Shown in pieces: positions 26,572 to 34,935 of a stretch of DNA of 64,000 nucleotides. The position numbers and the translations under genes are program-made. Numbering within the stretch: position 1 is the first letter of the stretch; each line of letters starts with the position of its first letter. A model generated the notes under the pieces. That model had not been told where the DNA came from. It searched no databases and saw nothing but the letters and a program-made list of their open reading frames with translations. Origin of the DNA: Agreia sp. VKM Ac-1783 (GTDB lineage: Bacteria > Actinomycetota > Actinomycetes > Actinomycetales > Microbacteriaceae); contig NZ_FXWI01000005.1 in the NCBI RefSeq assembly GCF_900177765.1, positions 1-64,000 of the forward strand, given 5' to 3'.

Positions 26572-27939
26572 ATGGCAGACACGAACACGGGAACGCCGAT
26601 CGGGCAGGTCATCTTCGCCCCCGACAGCCCCATCTTCGCGGGCTCGAACGTGCAGACCAACATAGGGTTCGGATGGCTGCCCGCCGAGTACTCGACGACC
26701 CGCGAGGAGTCCCTCGCGGCGCGCGAGACGGCATCGCTTGGTTTCGTGCTCAACAACAGCCCCGTCTACGACGTCACCGGCCCCGACGCTGTGCCCTTCC
26801 TCAACTCCGTGGCGGTCAACAGGGACTTCGGTCTCATGAAGGACGGGTCATCGAAGCACATGCTCATCTGCAACGACGACGGCTTCATCCTCGCCGACGG
26901 CCTGCTGATGAAGGTTGCCGAGAACCACTTCCGCGCCTATTGGCTCGCGCCCGTGCTCGACTTCTACCTCCGTGGCAGCGGCATGAACGTCGAGGGAACC
27001 TGGGTCATTGACGAGTATTTCTTTCAGATCGACGGCCCCAAGTCGCTCGAGGTGATGGAGCAGGTCACGGGCAGCGATCTGCACGATCTGAGATTCGGCC
27101 AGAACAAAGAAGTGCAGCTCGCGGGCGACACCGCACGCGTGCACCGCCTCGGCATGTCCGGCGCCCTCGCCTACGAGGTGCACGGTCATTCGAGTGTGGC
27201 CCGCGAGGCCTATGAGCAGCTGCGCGCCGCGGTCGAGGGTGTGGGCGGGCGTCCGCAAGGCTTCTGGAACTACTCCCTCGTCAACCACACGAACGGTGGA
27301 TACCCGAATCAGGTCATCCACTTCCTGCCTCCGTACCGCGACTCGGGCCCCGAGCTCGCCGCATTCATGGACCAGGTCATCCCCTTCGACCTCGGCCTTC
27401 ATGGCAGCGCCGCCGATGTCAAGACGAACGCGTTTGTCACGCCGTACGACATCGGCTGGGGCTACCTCGTGAACTTCGACCACGAGTTCCCCGGCAAGGA
27501 GGCGCTGAAGCGCATCGCCGAGAACCCGGCCCGTACCGCGGTCACCCTCGAGTGGAACGCCGATGACATCGGCGAGATCTACTCGGCTCAGTTTCGCGGC
27601 AAGGATTCGGTTGTGTACGACCGTATGAGCAACGACCCGGTCATCGCGATCGAGGACTACGCCGTAGGCCGAATGCGCATCGACTACGTGCGCGTCGATG
27701 GCAAGGATGTCGGACTCGCCACGGGTCGTACACCCTCGTTCGACTACGGCACGATGATCTCCCTCGCCTGGATCGACCGCGAGTTCGCGGCCGAAGGCAC
27801 CGAGGTCACAGTTCTGTGGGGAGATGTCGGTCACCCGCAGTTCGAGATCCGCGCCACCGTTGCGCGCTTTCCCTACTACAACGGCAAGTACCGCAATGAG
27901 ACGTTCGACACCTCGGAGATTCCCCGACTGCACGGCTGA
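26572..27939 (+). CDS. THF-dependent aromatic O-demethylase (LigM/DesA-like)
   Basis: 455 aa, GcvT (aminomethyltransferase) fold, the length of LigM/DesA vanillate, 3-O-methylgallate and syringate demethylases. These transfer the methyl group of an aromatic methoxyl to THF, giving 5-methyl-THF and a phenol. Visible are LNNSPVYDVTGPDA, RLGMSGALAYEVHGH and NYSLVNHTNGGYPNQVIHF, which match this catabolic subfamily rather than glycine-cleavage T protein; no glycine-cleavage genes are nearby. AAGGAG lies 8 nt before the ATG. A perfect 19-bp terminator follows. Context suggests a guaiacyl, syringyl or methoxyhydroquinone substrate. Confidence 0.87.
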   Translation: MADTNTGTPIGQVIFAPDSPIFAGSNVQTNIGFGWLPAEYSTTREESLAARETASLGFVLNNSPVYDVTGPDAVPFLNSVAVNRDFGLMKDGSSKHMLICNDDGFILADGLLMKVAENHFRAYWLAPVLDFYLRGSGMNVEGTWVIDEYFFQIDGPKSLEVMEQVTGSDLHDLRFGQNKEVQLAGDTARVHRLGMSGALAYEVHGHSSVAREAYEQLRAAVEGVGGRPQGFWNYSLVNHTNGGYPNQVIHFLPPYRDSGPELAAFMDQVIPFDLGLHGSAADVKTNAFVTPYDIGWGYLVNFDHEFPGKEALKRIAENPARTAVTLEWNADDIGEIYSAQFRGKDSVVYDRMSNDPVIAIEDYAVGRMRIDYVRVDGKDVGLATGRTPSFDYGTMISLAWIDREFAAEGTEVTVLWGDVGHPQFEIRATVARFPYYNGKYRNETFDTSEIPRLHG

Positions 27940-27943
27940 GTCG

Positions 27944-27986
27944 AACGCAGAATGGCCCGGGCGGATTGCCCGGGCCATTCTGCGTT
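27944..27986. terminator. Perfect 19-bp hairpin terminator
   Basis: Arms AACGCAGAATGGCCCGGGC and its exact complement flank a GGATT loop. It lies between the convergent O-demethylase and SDR genes and should stop transcription from both sides. No long T-tract is present. Confidence 0.85.
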
Positions 27987-27995
27987 GCGGTTACC

Positions 27996-28787
27996 TCAGT
28001 GACCGAGGTCGTCCGCCCTTGTGGACATCCCCCCGATGACGGTGCCGCCGTCGACGGTGAGCGCCGTGCCGATCACATACGACGCGCCGTCGGAGCATAG
28101 CCAGAGGACCGCCTGCGCTATCTCGTCAGGCTCCCCTAGGCGGCCGATGGGGGTGCCCGTGAGGAGGCGATCGAGTACGGGCTTCGGGAAGTCGGCGATG
28201 AACGGGGTGTTGATGGGACCGGGCGCGAGCGAGTTGATACGGATGTTGTGTTCGGCCATCTCCTGAGCGACGTGCTTAGTGAGGCCGATGACTCCGGTCT
28301 TGGCTCCGCCGTAGGGCGCGAAGCCGTAGCCGCCGATGATGCCCGCTGCCGAGGCGGTGTTGACGATACTGCCGCCGCCGCGCTCGAGCATCGCAGGGAT
28401 CTCCGCCTGCATGCAGTGGAAGATCGAGGCGTAGTTGACCGCGACGGTCTTGTCGAAGTTCTCCCTGGACTGCTCGAGGAACTTGCCATGCTGGCCTTCG
28501 GCCCCGGCGTTGTTGTGTGCGAAGTCGAGCCCACCGAAGGCGGAAACCAGATCGGCTACGCCCGCCTGGACCGAGTCGGGGTCGGTCACGTTCACCTCGA
28601 AGAACCTCGCGTTGCCGCCGGCATCCGTGATCTCCTCAGCAACGGACCGCCCGCCCGTCGTGTCGATATCGGTGACCGCGACAGTCGCGCCGGCCGCAGC
28701 GAATGCGAGGGCGCTCACGCGGCCCATCCCCGAAGCCGCTCCGGTGACCAGCGCTACCTTGCCGGAGAAGTCGTATGTGACATTCAT
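27996..28787 (-). CDS. Short-chain dehydrogenase/reductase
   Basis: 263 aa classical SDR with TGAASGMG, HNNAG, catalytic serine in NTASAAG and YGGAK. Start ATG 28787 has AGAGAGG about 9-10 nt upstream. It converges on the O-demethylase gene and lies downstream of pobA on the same strand, 118 bp apart. Probably oxidises or reduces an alcohol/carbonyl intermediate of the aromatic pathway; the exact substrate is not visible. Confidence 0.83.
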   Translation of the reverse strand: MNVTYDFSGKVALVTGAASGMGRVSALAFAAAGATVAVTDIDTTGGRSVAEEITDAGGNARFFEVNVTDPDSVQAGVADLVSAFGGLDFAHNNAGAEGQHGKFLEQSRENFDKTVAVNYASIFHCMQAEIPAMLERGGGSIVNTASAAGIIGGYGFAPYGGAKTGVIGLTKHVAQEMAEHNIRINSLAPGPINTPFIADFPKPVLDRLLTGTPIGRLGEPDEIAQAVLWLCSDGASYVIGTALTVDGGTVIGGMSTRADDLGH

Positions 28788-28904
28788 ATGTTGTGCCTCT
28801 CTGTGACGTCGTCGTCGAACATCACCCCATGGTGCGCGGGGGTGCTCCGGAGCCGCATCCATGAGGCCACGTGTGTGCTCGGCGCGCCGCATGGGCGCCC
28901 GAGG

Positions 28905-30083
28905 TCAGGACAGCGGCCAGCCGGTGTAGGCCTCCGCCAGCAGCGTGCGGCCCGCCTCCGACTCGGCCACCGTTCGGAGCTCCCCGAGCTGGCGTCGACG
29001 GTCGAACTCCGTGGCGTCCGGTGCGACGTGCAGCAGATTCGTCATCCACCACGAGAAGTGCTGCGCCTTCCAGATGCGGTCGAGAGCCCGCTCCTCGTAC
29101 CCGTCGATCGGGCCCTCGTTCTGATCGACGAGGAGGGCGCGGAGAGCATCCGACAGCAGGACCACATCGGCGATCGCGAGGTTCATCCCCTTGGCGCCCG
29201 TCGGTGGCACCGTGTGGGCAGCATCGCCGACGAGGGCGACTCGACCACGACGGAGATCCCGGGCCACGAAACTGCGGAACCGGAGGACATCCCGTTGGAT
29301 GATGGGGCCGTCGATCAGCGTTGTGCCGGGCACTCGGGCTTGCAGAGTGTCCCAGATCTCGGCGTCGCTGGGGGCGGCCGGATCGGCTCCGGGGTCGCAC
29401 TGGAAGTACATGCGCTGCACCTCCGGGCTGCGCTGGCTGATCAGGGCGAATCCTGCTTCGGAGTTGCTGTAGATGAGTTCGGGCGAACTCGGCGGCGCCT
29501 CGCAGAGAATGCCGAACCAGCCATACGGGTACTCCCTGAAGTGCCCGGTCGATCGCGCGTCGGTCACCGCTGCGCGCACGACGCTGCGCGAGCCGTCGGC
29601 CCCGACCACGAAATCGGCGGTGACGCTGAGAGATTCGCCCCGGGCATCCGTCGCGACGACGACCGGATGCTTGGGGTCGCTCGAGTCGACGCCCGCGACC
29701 GAGACGCCGAACCGTAGGTCCTGGCCCGCCCTCAGCCGCAGGGCCAGCAGGTCTTTCAAGACCTCGTGCTGGGGATAGAGCCACACGCTCCGGCCGACCA
29801 GAGCGGGAAAGTCGATGCGATGCCCCTCGTCTCCGAACCGAAGTTCGATGCCGTCATGCCGGTTGCCGACGGTATCGACCCGGGTGTCGGGGTCGATACG
29901 ACGCAACAGGTCGACGGTGCCCTGCTCGAGGATGCCGGCGCGGATGGTCGCCTCGATGTCCTCGCGCGACCGGGAGTCGACGATGACGGAGTCGATGCCC
30001 GCATCGGCCAGCAGCTGAGACAGGATGAGCCCGGCGGGTCCGGCGCCCACGATGGCGACGCGTGTACTGACAGAGCTGGACAT
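28905..30083 (-). CDS. pobA: 4-hydroxybenzoate 3-monooxygenase
   Basis: 392 aa, PobA length. This FAD enzyme converts 4-hydroxybenzoate to protocatechuate with NAD(P)H and O2. Motifs: VAIVGAGPAGLILSQLLA at the N-terminus, AGILEQGTVDLL with the conserved Glu-Gln, VGADGSRSVVR, and GDAAHTVPPTGAKGMNLA. ATG 30083 has AAGGAG 6 nt upstream. It is transcribed divergently from the pca genes, with the IclR gene between, and an IclR-type palindrome lies about 60 bp upstream of its start. Confidence 0.95.
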   Translation of the reverse strand: MSSSVSTRVAIVGAGPAGLILSQLLADAGIDSVIVDSRSREDIEATIRAGILEQGTVDLLRRIDPDTRVDTVGNRHDGIELRFGDEGHRIDFPALVGRSVWLYPQHEVLKDLLALRLRAGQDLRFGVSVAGVDSSDPKHPVVVATDARGESLSVTADFVVGADGSRSVVRAAVTDARSTGHFREYPYGWFGILCEAPPSSPELIYSNSEAGFALISQRSPEVQRMYFQCDPGADPAAPSDAEIWDTLQARVPGTTLIDGPIIQRDVLRFRSFVARDLRRGRVALVGDAAHTVPPTGAKGMNLAIADVVLLSDALRALLVDQNEGPIDGYEERALDRIWKAQHFSWWMTNLLHVAPDATEFDRRRQLGELRTVAESEAGRTLLAEAYTGWPLS

Positions 30084-30144
30084 GGGCGTCTCCTTCGACG
30101 TGGTGACGCCATTGTGGGAGCCGGTGATTCTGCGAAGGCACGTG

Positions 30145-30161
30145 TTCCCGTTCAACGGGAG
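30145..30161. promoter_or_regulatory. IclR-type operator upstream of pobA
   Basis: TTCCCGTTCAACGGGAG is one base from a perfect 17-bp palindrome (TTCCCGTT, C, AACGGGAA). Related copies lie before pcaH and before the carboxylesterase gene. It is placed between pobA and the end of the IclR gene. Confidence 0.7.
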
Positions 30162-30167
30162 ATTCAC

Positions 30168-30920
30168 TCAGGAACGGAAGCCGAGCGACCTTGCGATATC
30201 TGTGGCCGCGCGGTGCAGCTCCACGATCGCGAAATCGGACTCCGCATCGCGTGGAAGCACCACCGACAGTGCCGCAATCACCCGGCCGGTCTCATCGCGC
30301 ACGGGCACCGCGATACCGGTCGAGACCTCCTCGATGTAACCGGGAGCGATGGCGTGCCCCAGCTGGCGCACCTCGGCGAGCTTGCTGCGCACGGCGTGCG
30401 GGTCGGAGAGCGTCGCCCGCGTGAGCTGAGTCAAGCCCGACGACAGCACCCGCTCCTGGAGGTCTGGCAGCCCGAAGGCCAGCAGCACGAGGCCAGAGCT
30501 CGATGCGTGCAGGGGCAGTCGGCCTGCGACGCGCGTGACGTTCGAACCCGATGCCGGGCTGCTCAATCGTTCGAGAAACAGTGCTTCGTCTTGCTCCAGG
30601 ATGGCGAGCTGGGTGTGCTCCCGCACCCGCGACTGCACCCGCTCCATAAAGGGCATGGCCGCCTGGCGCAGTCGGAGGGCGTGCGAGGATCGGGTTGAGA
30701 GCTCCCACAGCCTCATGCCGATCCGCACTCGTCGATCCTCGTCGCGCTCGAGCAGTCCTGCGTTGACCAGTTCGTTCACGATGCGGTGCGCAGTGGAGCT
30801 GGGCAATTCCGCTCGGCGGCCGATCTCGGTCACCGTCTGGACGGTGCGAGTGGGCGTGAAGGTATCCAGAATTCGCACGAACCGATCGGTCCCGGAGTCC
30901 CCGGTGGGCGAGTTGGCCAT
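30168..30920 (-). CDS. IclR-family regulator (PcaR/PobR type)
   Basis: 250 aa. It has an N-terminal winged helix (about 14-75; TVTEIGRRAELPSSTAHRIV) and a C-terminal effector domain with ASSSGLVLLAFG and the closing AALSVVLPRD. IclR proteins of this type control pob and pca genes in many soil bacteria, usually responding to 4-hydroxybenzoate, protocatechuate or 3-oxoadipate. It lies between pobA and pcaH, and a near-identical 17-bp palindrome stands on each side of it, so it is the obvious candidate to bind them. Confidence 0.88.
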   Translation of the reverse strand: MANSPTGDSGTDRFVRILDTFTPTRTVQTVTEIGRRAELPSSTAHRIVNELVNAGLLERDEDRRVRIGMRLWELSTRSSHALRLRQAAMPFMERVQSRVREHTQLAILEQDEALFLERLSSPASGSNVTRVAGRLPLHASSSGLVLLAFGLPDLQERVLSSGLTQLTRATLSDPHAVRSKLAEVRQLGHAIAPGYIEEVSTGIAVPVRDETGRVIAALSVVLPRDAESDFAIVELHRAATDIARSLGFRS

Positions 30921-30948
30921 GTCTCATCATGGCACGCCGTGAAATCTG

Positions 30949-30965
30949 TTCCCGTTCATCGGGAA
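30949..30965. promoter_or_regulatory. IclR-type operator upstream of pcaH
   Basis: TTCCCGTTCATCGGGAA, a 17-bp palindrome with a single mismatch, lies between the divergent IclR gene and pcaH, about 70 bp before the pcaH start. It could serve autoregulation as well as pca control. Confidence 0.7.
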
Positions 30966-31034
30966 GGTTCGATGACCGTGGCACGTGGTGGCGCACCATG
31001 GGAGAACCCAGATCGAGCAGTCGAAGGAGACGCC

Positions 31035-31859
31035 GTGACCCCACCGCCGGCCCCGGCTCCCGAGAGTCTCACGGACACGCCCGTCCGTGCCTCGCAGGCT
31101 GACATCACGGCAGAGATCGACGCTCTTCACCGTTCTTTTGAGCAGCGCGAACTCTCGGGTGAGCGCCTCCCGTCTACCGTTCATGACTTCCCCGCCTACC
31201 GCTCGAGCGTGCTGCGCCACCCGACGAAGAACCTCAAGCTCGTCGACCCCGAGACGATCGAGCTGCTCTCGCCGGCCTTCGGGCAGCGCGACGTCGCGGC
31301 GATCGAGAGCGATCTCACCATCCAGCACGCGGGCGAGCCGCTCGGCGAGCGGATGACGGTCAGTGGGCGGGTCACCGATTCTTGGGGCCGTCCGGTGGCG
31401 AATCAGCTGATCGAGGTGTGGCAGGCCAATTCCGCCGGTCGCTACATCCACCAGCGCGACCAGCACCCGGCGCCGCTCGATCCGAACTTCACCGGCGCGG
31501 GGCGCCTCATCACCGACGACGCCGGCGAGTACACGTTCACCACCATCAAGCCCGGCCCCTACCCCTGGAAGAACCACGTCAACGCCTGGCGGCCCGCGCA
31601 CATCCACTTCTCCGTCTTCGGCTCATCGTTCACCCAGCGCTTGGTTACGCAGATGTACTTCCCGGGCGACCCGCTGTTCGCGCTCGACCCGATCTTGAAC
31701 ACCATCTGGCGGCAGAAGGATCGCGACAGTCTGATCGCCGTCTACGACCATGAACTCACCTCGCCGGAGTGGACGACCGGATACCGTTTCGACATCGTCG
31801 TCGACGGCCCGGATGCGACCTGGTTCGAGAACGACGATGAGAGAGGCGAGCAGTCATGA
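31035..31859 (+). CDS. pcaH: Protocatechuate 3,4-dioxygenase beta subunit
   Basis: 274 aa. This is the iron-binding subunit that opens protocatechuate between its hydroxyls, giving 3-carboxy-cis,cis-muconate. Catalytic ligands lie in SAGRYIHQRDQH, PGPYPWKNHVNAWRPAHIHF and the paired histidines HIH. GTG 31035 is chosen for AAGGAG 5 nt upstream. It overlaps pcaG by 4 nt and heads the pcaHGBDCIJF operon behind an IclR-type palindrome. Confidence 0.95.
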   Translation: MTPPPAPAPESLTDTPVRASQADITAEIDALHRSFEQRELSGERLPSTVHDFPAYRSSVLRHPTKNLKLVDPETIELLSPAFGQRDVAAIESDLTIQHAGEPLGERMTVSGRVTDSWGRPVANQLIEVWQANSAGRYIHQRDQHPAPLDPNFTGAGRLITDDAGEYTFTTIKPGPYPWKNHVNAWRPAHIHFSVFGSSFTQRLVTQMYFPGDPLFALDPILNTIWRQKDRDSLIAVYDHELTSPEWTTGYRFDIVVDGPDATWFENDDERGEQS

Positions 31860-32416
31860 GTGTCCCAGCTCGCACCCTGCGCGCCACCCCGGGCCAAACC
31901 GTCGGACCGTTCTTCGCATACGGCGTGGAGTACGACCGGATGAATCAGGTCGTGCATCCGTTCGCCCCCGGAGCCGTGCTGCTGGGTGGCACGGTCTACG
32001 ACGGGGCAGGGGCTCCCGTTCCCGATGCTTTCCTCGAGATCTTCGCGGCCGACTCCGACGGGAGGATGCCGCGCGTCCGTGGCGCCTTCCGGCGCGATGA
32101 CCACACCTTCGCCGGTTTCGGCCGGGCCTTCACGAACGACGATGGCCGATACGAGTTCTTCGTCCGCAACCCCGGTGCAGGGGCTGGCCACCCCGCCTTG
32201 TTCGCGGCCATCGTCTTCGCCCGTGGCCTGCCCGACAAGCTCCACACCCGCATCTACCTCCCGGACGACCCCGATTCCCTGGCATCCGACCCTTTCCTCG
32301 CCTCGCTCGAGGGCGCAGAACAGGCGACACTCATCGCGGAGCGACGGCCAGATGGCTCCCTGCAGCACGACATCAGGCTTCAGGGCGAGAACGAGACGGT
32401 GTTCCTTGCCTTCTGA
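31856..32416 (+). CDS. pcaG: Protocatechuate 3,4-dioxygenase alpha subunit
   Basis: 186 aa, the usual partner of PcaH; begins TPGQTVGPFFAYG and ends HDIRLQGENETVFLAF, both typical of PcaG. It lacks the iron ligands, as expected for the alpha chain, and helps to form the substrate pocket. ATGA overlap with pcaH implies coupled translation in equal amounts. Confidence 0.94.
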   Translation: MSVPARTLRATPGQTVGPFFAYGVEYDRMNQVVHPFAPGAVLLGGTVYDGAGAPVPDAFLEIFAADSDGRMPRVRGAFRRDDHTFAGFGRAFTNDDGRYEFFVRNPGAGAGHPALFAAIVFARGLPDKLHTRIYLPDDPDSLASDPFLASLEGAEQATLIAERRPDGSLQHDIRLQGENETVFLAF

Positions 32417-33749
32417 GATCGGGCCACGGGCAGCCTGCTTCGATCGCGGCCTGCTCTCACCAGTGACTTTCGCACACGATTCCCTGGTGTCCGACGACGC
32501 CGTGCTCGACGCCTTGGTGGCCGCTGAAGCCGGACTGGTGCGTGCGTGGGCGGCCGTTGGCGACCTGCCTCCGGCGGAAGCAGAGTCGATCACGGCGGTG
32601 TGGGACTCGCTCGCGCTGGATGTGGAGGCAGTCGCCCGGTCTGCGGTCGACGGGGGAAACCCGGTCATCCCGCTGCTGTCCGAGCTGCGTCGGGCGCTCC
32701 CGGAAGCGCAGCGTGGGTGGCTGCACCGGGGCGCGACAAGTCAGGACATCCTCGACACCGCCATCATGCTGGTGTCGCGGGGGGCGGTAGATGTGGTGCT
32801 GGCCGATCTCTCCCGGGCCGAGGCAGCCCTCGTGACCCTCGCGCGGGAGCACCGCGATGTCGTCGCCGCCGGCCGCACGCTCGGGCAGCACGCGGTGCCG
32901 ACGACCGTCGGGCTGCGAGCTGCGGGTTGGCTGTCCGGAGTTCGCCGTTCGACGGGACGTCTTCGCAGCCTCACCTTTCCAGCGCAACTCGGCGGAGCAT
33001 CCGGCACACGTGCCGCTTTCGTGGAACTGGGCGGCGCCGCAGCGACCCAGCTGCCGGCGCGGTTCGCCGAGGCGCTTGAGCTCGATCACGTCGGGGCTGT
33101 CTGGCACACCTCCCGGTGGCCGATCACAGAACTCGCCGATGCCCTCACCCAGGCGACGGATGCTCTGGGCAAGTTGGCCGGGGACATCGTGACGCTCACG
33201 CGCACCGAGCTCGCGGAGTTCTCGGTGGGAGTCGGCGGAGGGTCGTCGGCCATGCCGCAGAAGCGCAACCCTGTGGCCGCGGTGCTGATCCGGTCGGCGG
33301 CGTTGCGCGCACCCCAGCTCGCCGCGACCTTGCATCTCTGTGCGGCCCTGTCCGAGGACGAGCGTCCTGCCGGCGCTTGGCACGCCGAGTGGCCCACGCT
33401 CCGAGAGCTCCTGCGGCTCACACTGGGGGCGAGCGCCCACGCGGTGCAGCTCATCGCCGCTCTCCGCGTCGACCACGACGCGGTGGCGCGCAACCTCGCG
33501 CTCAGCCGGGGGCTCCTGCTCTCCGAACGCCTCTCGATCGTGCTCACTCCCCGCATCGGACAGGCCCGCATGGCCGCCCTGGTGGCCTCGGCGGCCGCTG
33601 GCGGCGACCTGACGACCCTGCTTCGCGAGCTACCGGAAGCTGCGGACCTCGATATCCCGGGGCTGCTCGATCCGGCCGGCTACACCGGCGAGGCGGGTGC
33701 TGCTGTGGATCACGCGACCGGTGATGGCGCCGGGGAGGTGCGATCATGA
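32406..33749 (+). CDS. pcaB: 3-carboxy-cis,cis-muconate cycloisomerase
   Basis: 447 aa of the fumarase/aspartase superfamily; it closes carboxymuconate to 4-carboxymuconolactone. The superfamily signature GGSSAMPQKRNP and the HRGATSQDILDTA segment are present. The start is uncertain: TTG 32406 overlaps the pcaG end and restores the conserved DRGLLSPV N-terminus, whereas GTG 32463 would remove it. I prefer TTG 32406. It overlaps pcaD by 4 nt. Confidence 0.92.
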   Translation: MPSEIGPRAACFDRGLLSPVTFAHDSLVSDDAVLDALVAAEAGLVRAWAAVGDLPPAEAESITAVWDSLALDVEAVARSAVDGGNPVIPLLSELRRALPEAQRGWLHRGATSQDILDTAIMLVSRGAVDVVLADLSRAEAALVTLAREHRDVVAAGRTLGQHAVPTTVGLRAAGWLSGVRRSTGRLRSLTFPAQLGGASGTRAAFVELGGAAATQLPARFAEALELDHVGAVWHTSRWPITELADALTQATDALGKLAGDIVTLTRTELAEFSVGVGGGSSAMPQKRNPVAAVLIRSAALRAPQLAATLHLCAALSEDERPAGAWHAEWPTLRELLRLTLGASAHAVQLIAALRVDHDAVARNLALSRGLLLSERLSIVLTPRIGQARMAALVASAAAGGDLTTLLRELPEAADLDIPGLLDPAGYTGEAGAAVDHATGDGAGEVRS

Positions 33750-34519
33750 CCGCTCCCGCGCTCGCCTTCCGAGAGCTCGGCGGCGCGCTTGGCCTCCCAA
33801 CCCTCGTGTTGGGCCCCTCGCTCGGCACCTCGACGATCCTCTGGGAGGCGGCCGCGCCGGCGCTGCGTGAACGGTACCGGCTACTGGCGTGGGATCTGCC
33901 GGGGCACGGCTCCGCGCCGGCCGCGGAGCAGTCTTTCACTGTGGCCGATCTGGCCGATGCCGTCGCATCCTCGATCGACGGTCCATTTTTCTACGCCGGT
34001 GTCTCCCTCGGCGGAGCGACGGGACTGGAGCTGCTGCTCCGGCACCACGAGCAGGTCCGCGCGGCCGCGATCATCGCTTCCGGAGCCCGGATCGGCGACC
34101 CGGCGGCCTGGCTGGCGCGCGCGGTGACCGTGCGGGCGGAGAGTACGTCGAGCATCATCGTCCCGTCTGCGCAACGGTGGTTCGCGCCGGGGTCGGTGGC
34201 CGCGCATCCGGAGCTCACCGGGCGGCTGCTGCACGCCCTGCAGAATGCAGACGACGAGTCGTACGCCCTGTGCTGCGAGGCGCTCGCCACGTACGACGTG
34301 CGGTCGCGGCTCGCGGAGATCAGCACGCCCGTGCTCGCCCTCCAGGGCCGCGAGGACGCCGTCACCCCAGTGGAGAAGGCGGTCGAGATCGCCCGAGGAG
34401 TGGCCCGCGGAGAGATCGCCGTGATCGACGATGCGGCCCACCTTCCACCCGCCGAGCAGCCGGTAGCTACCGCGGAGGCGCTTCTCGGCTTCTTCCTCCG
34501 CGCGACCGAAGGAGCGTGA
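33746..34519 (+). CDS. pcaD: 3-oxoadipate enol-lactonase
   Basis: 257 aa alpha/beta-hydrolase; it opens 3-oxoadipate enol-lactone to 3-oxoadipate. Nucleophile elbow GVSLGG, a late aspartate in LQGREDAVTP, and a histidine in DDAAHLPPAEQP form the triad. PcaD and PcaC are separate here, not fused as the PcaL protein of many actinobacteria. Start overlaps the pcaB stop (ATGA). Confidence 0.93.
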   Translation: MTAPALAFRELGGALGLPTLVLGPSLGTSTILWEAAAPALRERYRLLAWDLPGHGSAPAAEQSFTVADLADAVASSIDGPFFYAGVSLGGATGLELLLRHHEQVRAAAIIASGARIGDPAAWLARAVTVRAESTSSIIVPSAQRWFAPGSVAAHPELTGRLLHALQNADDESYALCCEALATYDVRSRLAEISTPVLALQGREDAVTPVEKAVEIARGVARGEIAVIDDAAHLPPAEQPVATAEALLGFFLRATEGA

Positions 34520-34521
34520 CC

Positions 34522-34935
34522 GTGACCCGACCAGATGGCACCGGACTCAGCGATGCCGAGCGATGGGCGCAGGGCATGGCGGTCCGACGCGAGGTTCTCT
34601 CTGATGAGCATGTCGACCGGGCAGTCGCGGCTACGACCCCGACGACGGCAGCCTGGCAGGACTTCATCGTTCGCACGGCCTGGGGAGACGTCTGGTCGCG
34701 ACCAGGTCTCGACCGCCGGGCACGTTCGATCGCCGTGCTCAGCTCGCTCATCGCGCATGGCCATCAGGAGGAACTCGCAATGCACCTGCGCGCCGCGCTT
34801 CGCAACGGCCTGACCATCGATGAGATCGGTGAGGTCATCCTCCAGTCGGCGATCTACTCTGGAATTCCTGCCGCGAACACCGCCTTCCGCATCGCGGGTG
34901 CGGTTTTCGCGGAGACAGACGGGAAGCGGCCGTGA
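34522..34935 (+). CDS. pcaC: 4-carboxymuconolactone decarboxylase
   Basis: 137 aa CMD domain protein with ARSIAVLSSLIAHGHQEELA and the conserved NGLTIDEIGEVILQSAIYSGIPAAN. It removes CO2 from 4-carboxymuconolactone to give the enol-lactone. GTG 34522 is preferred because AAGGAG lies 7 nt upstream; GTG 34516 would be too close. It overlaps pcaI by 4 nt. Confidence 0.93.
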   Translation: MTRPDGTGLSDAERWAQGMAVRREVLSDEHVDRAVAATTPTTAAWQDFIVRTAWGDVWSRPGLDRRARSIAVLSSLIAHGHQEELAMHLRAALRNGLTIDEIGEVILQSAIYSGIPAANTAFRIAGAVFAETDGKRP

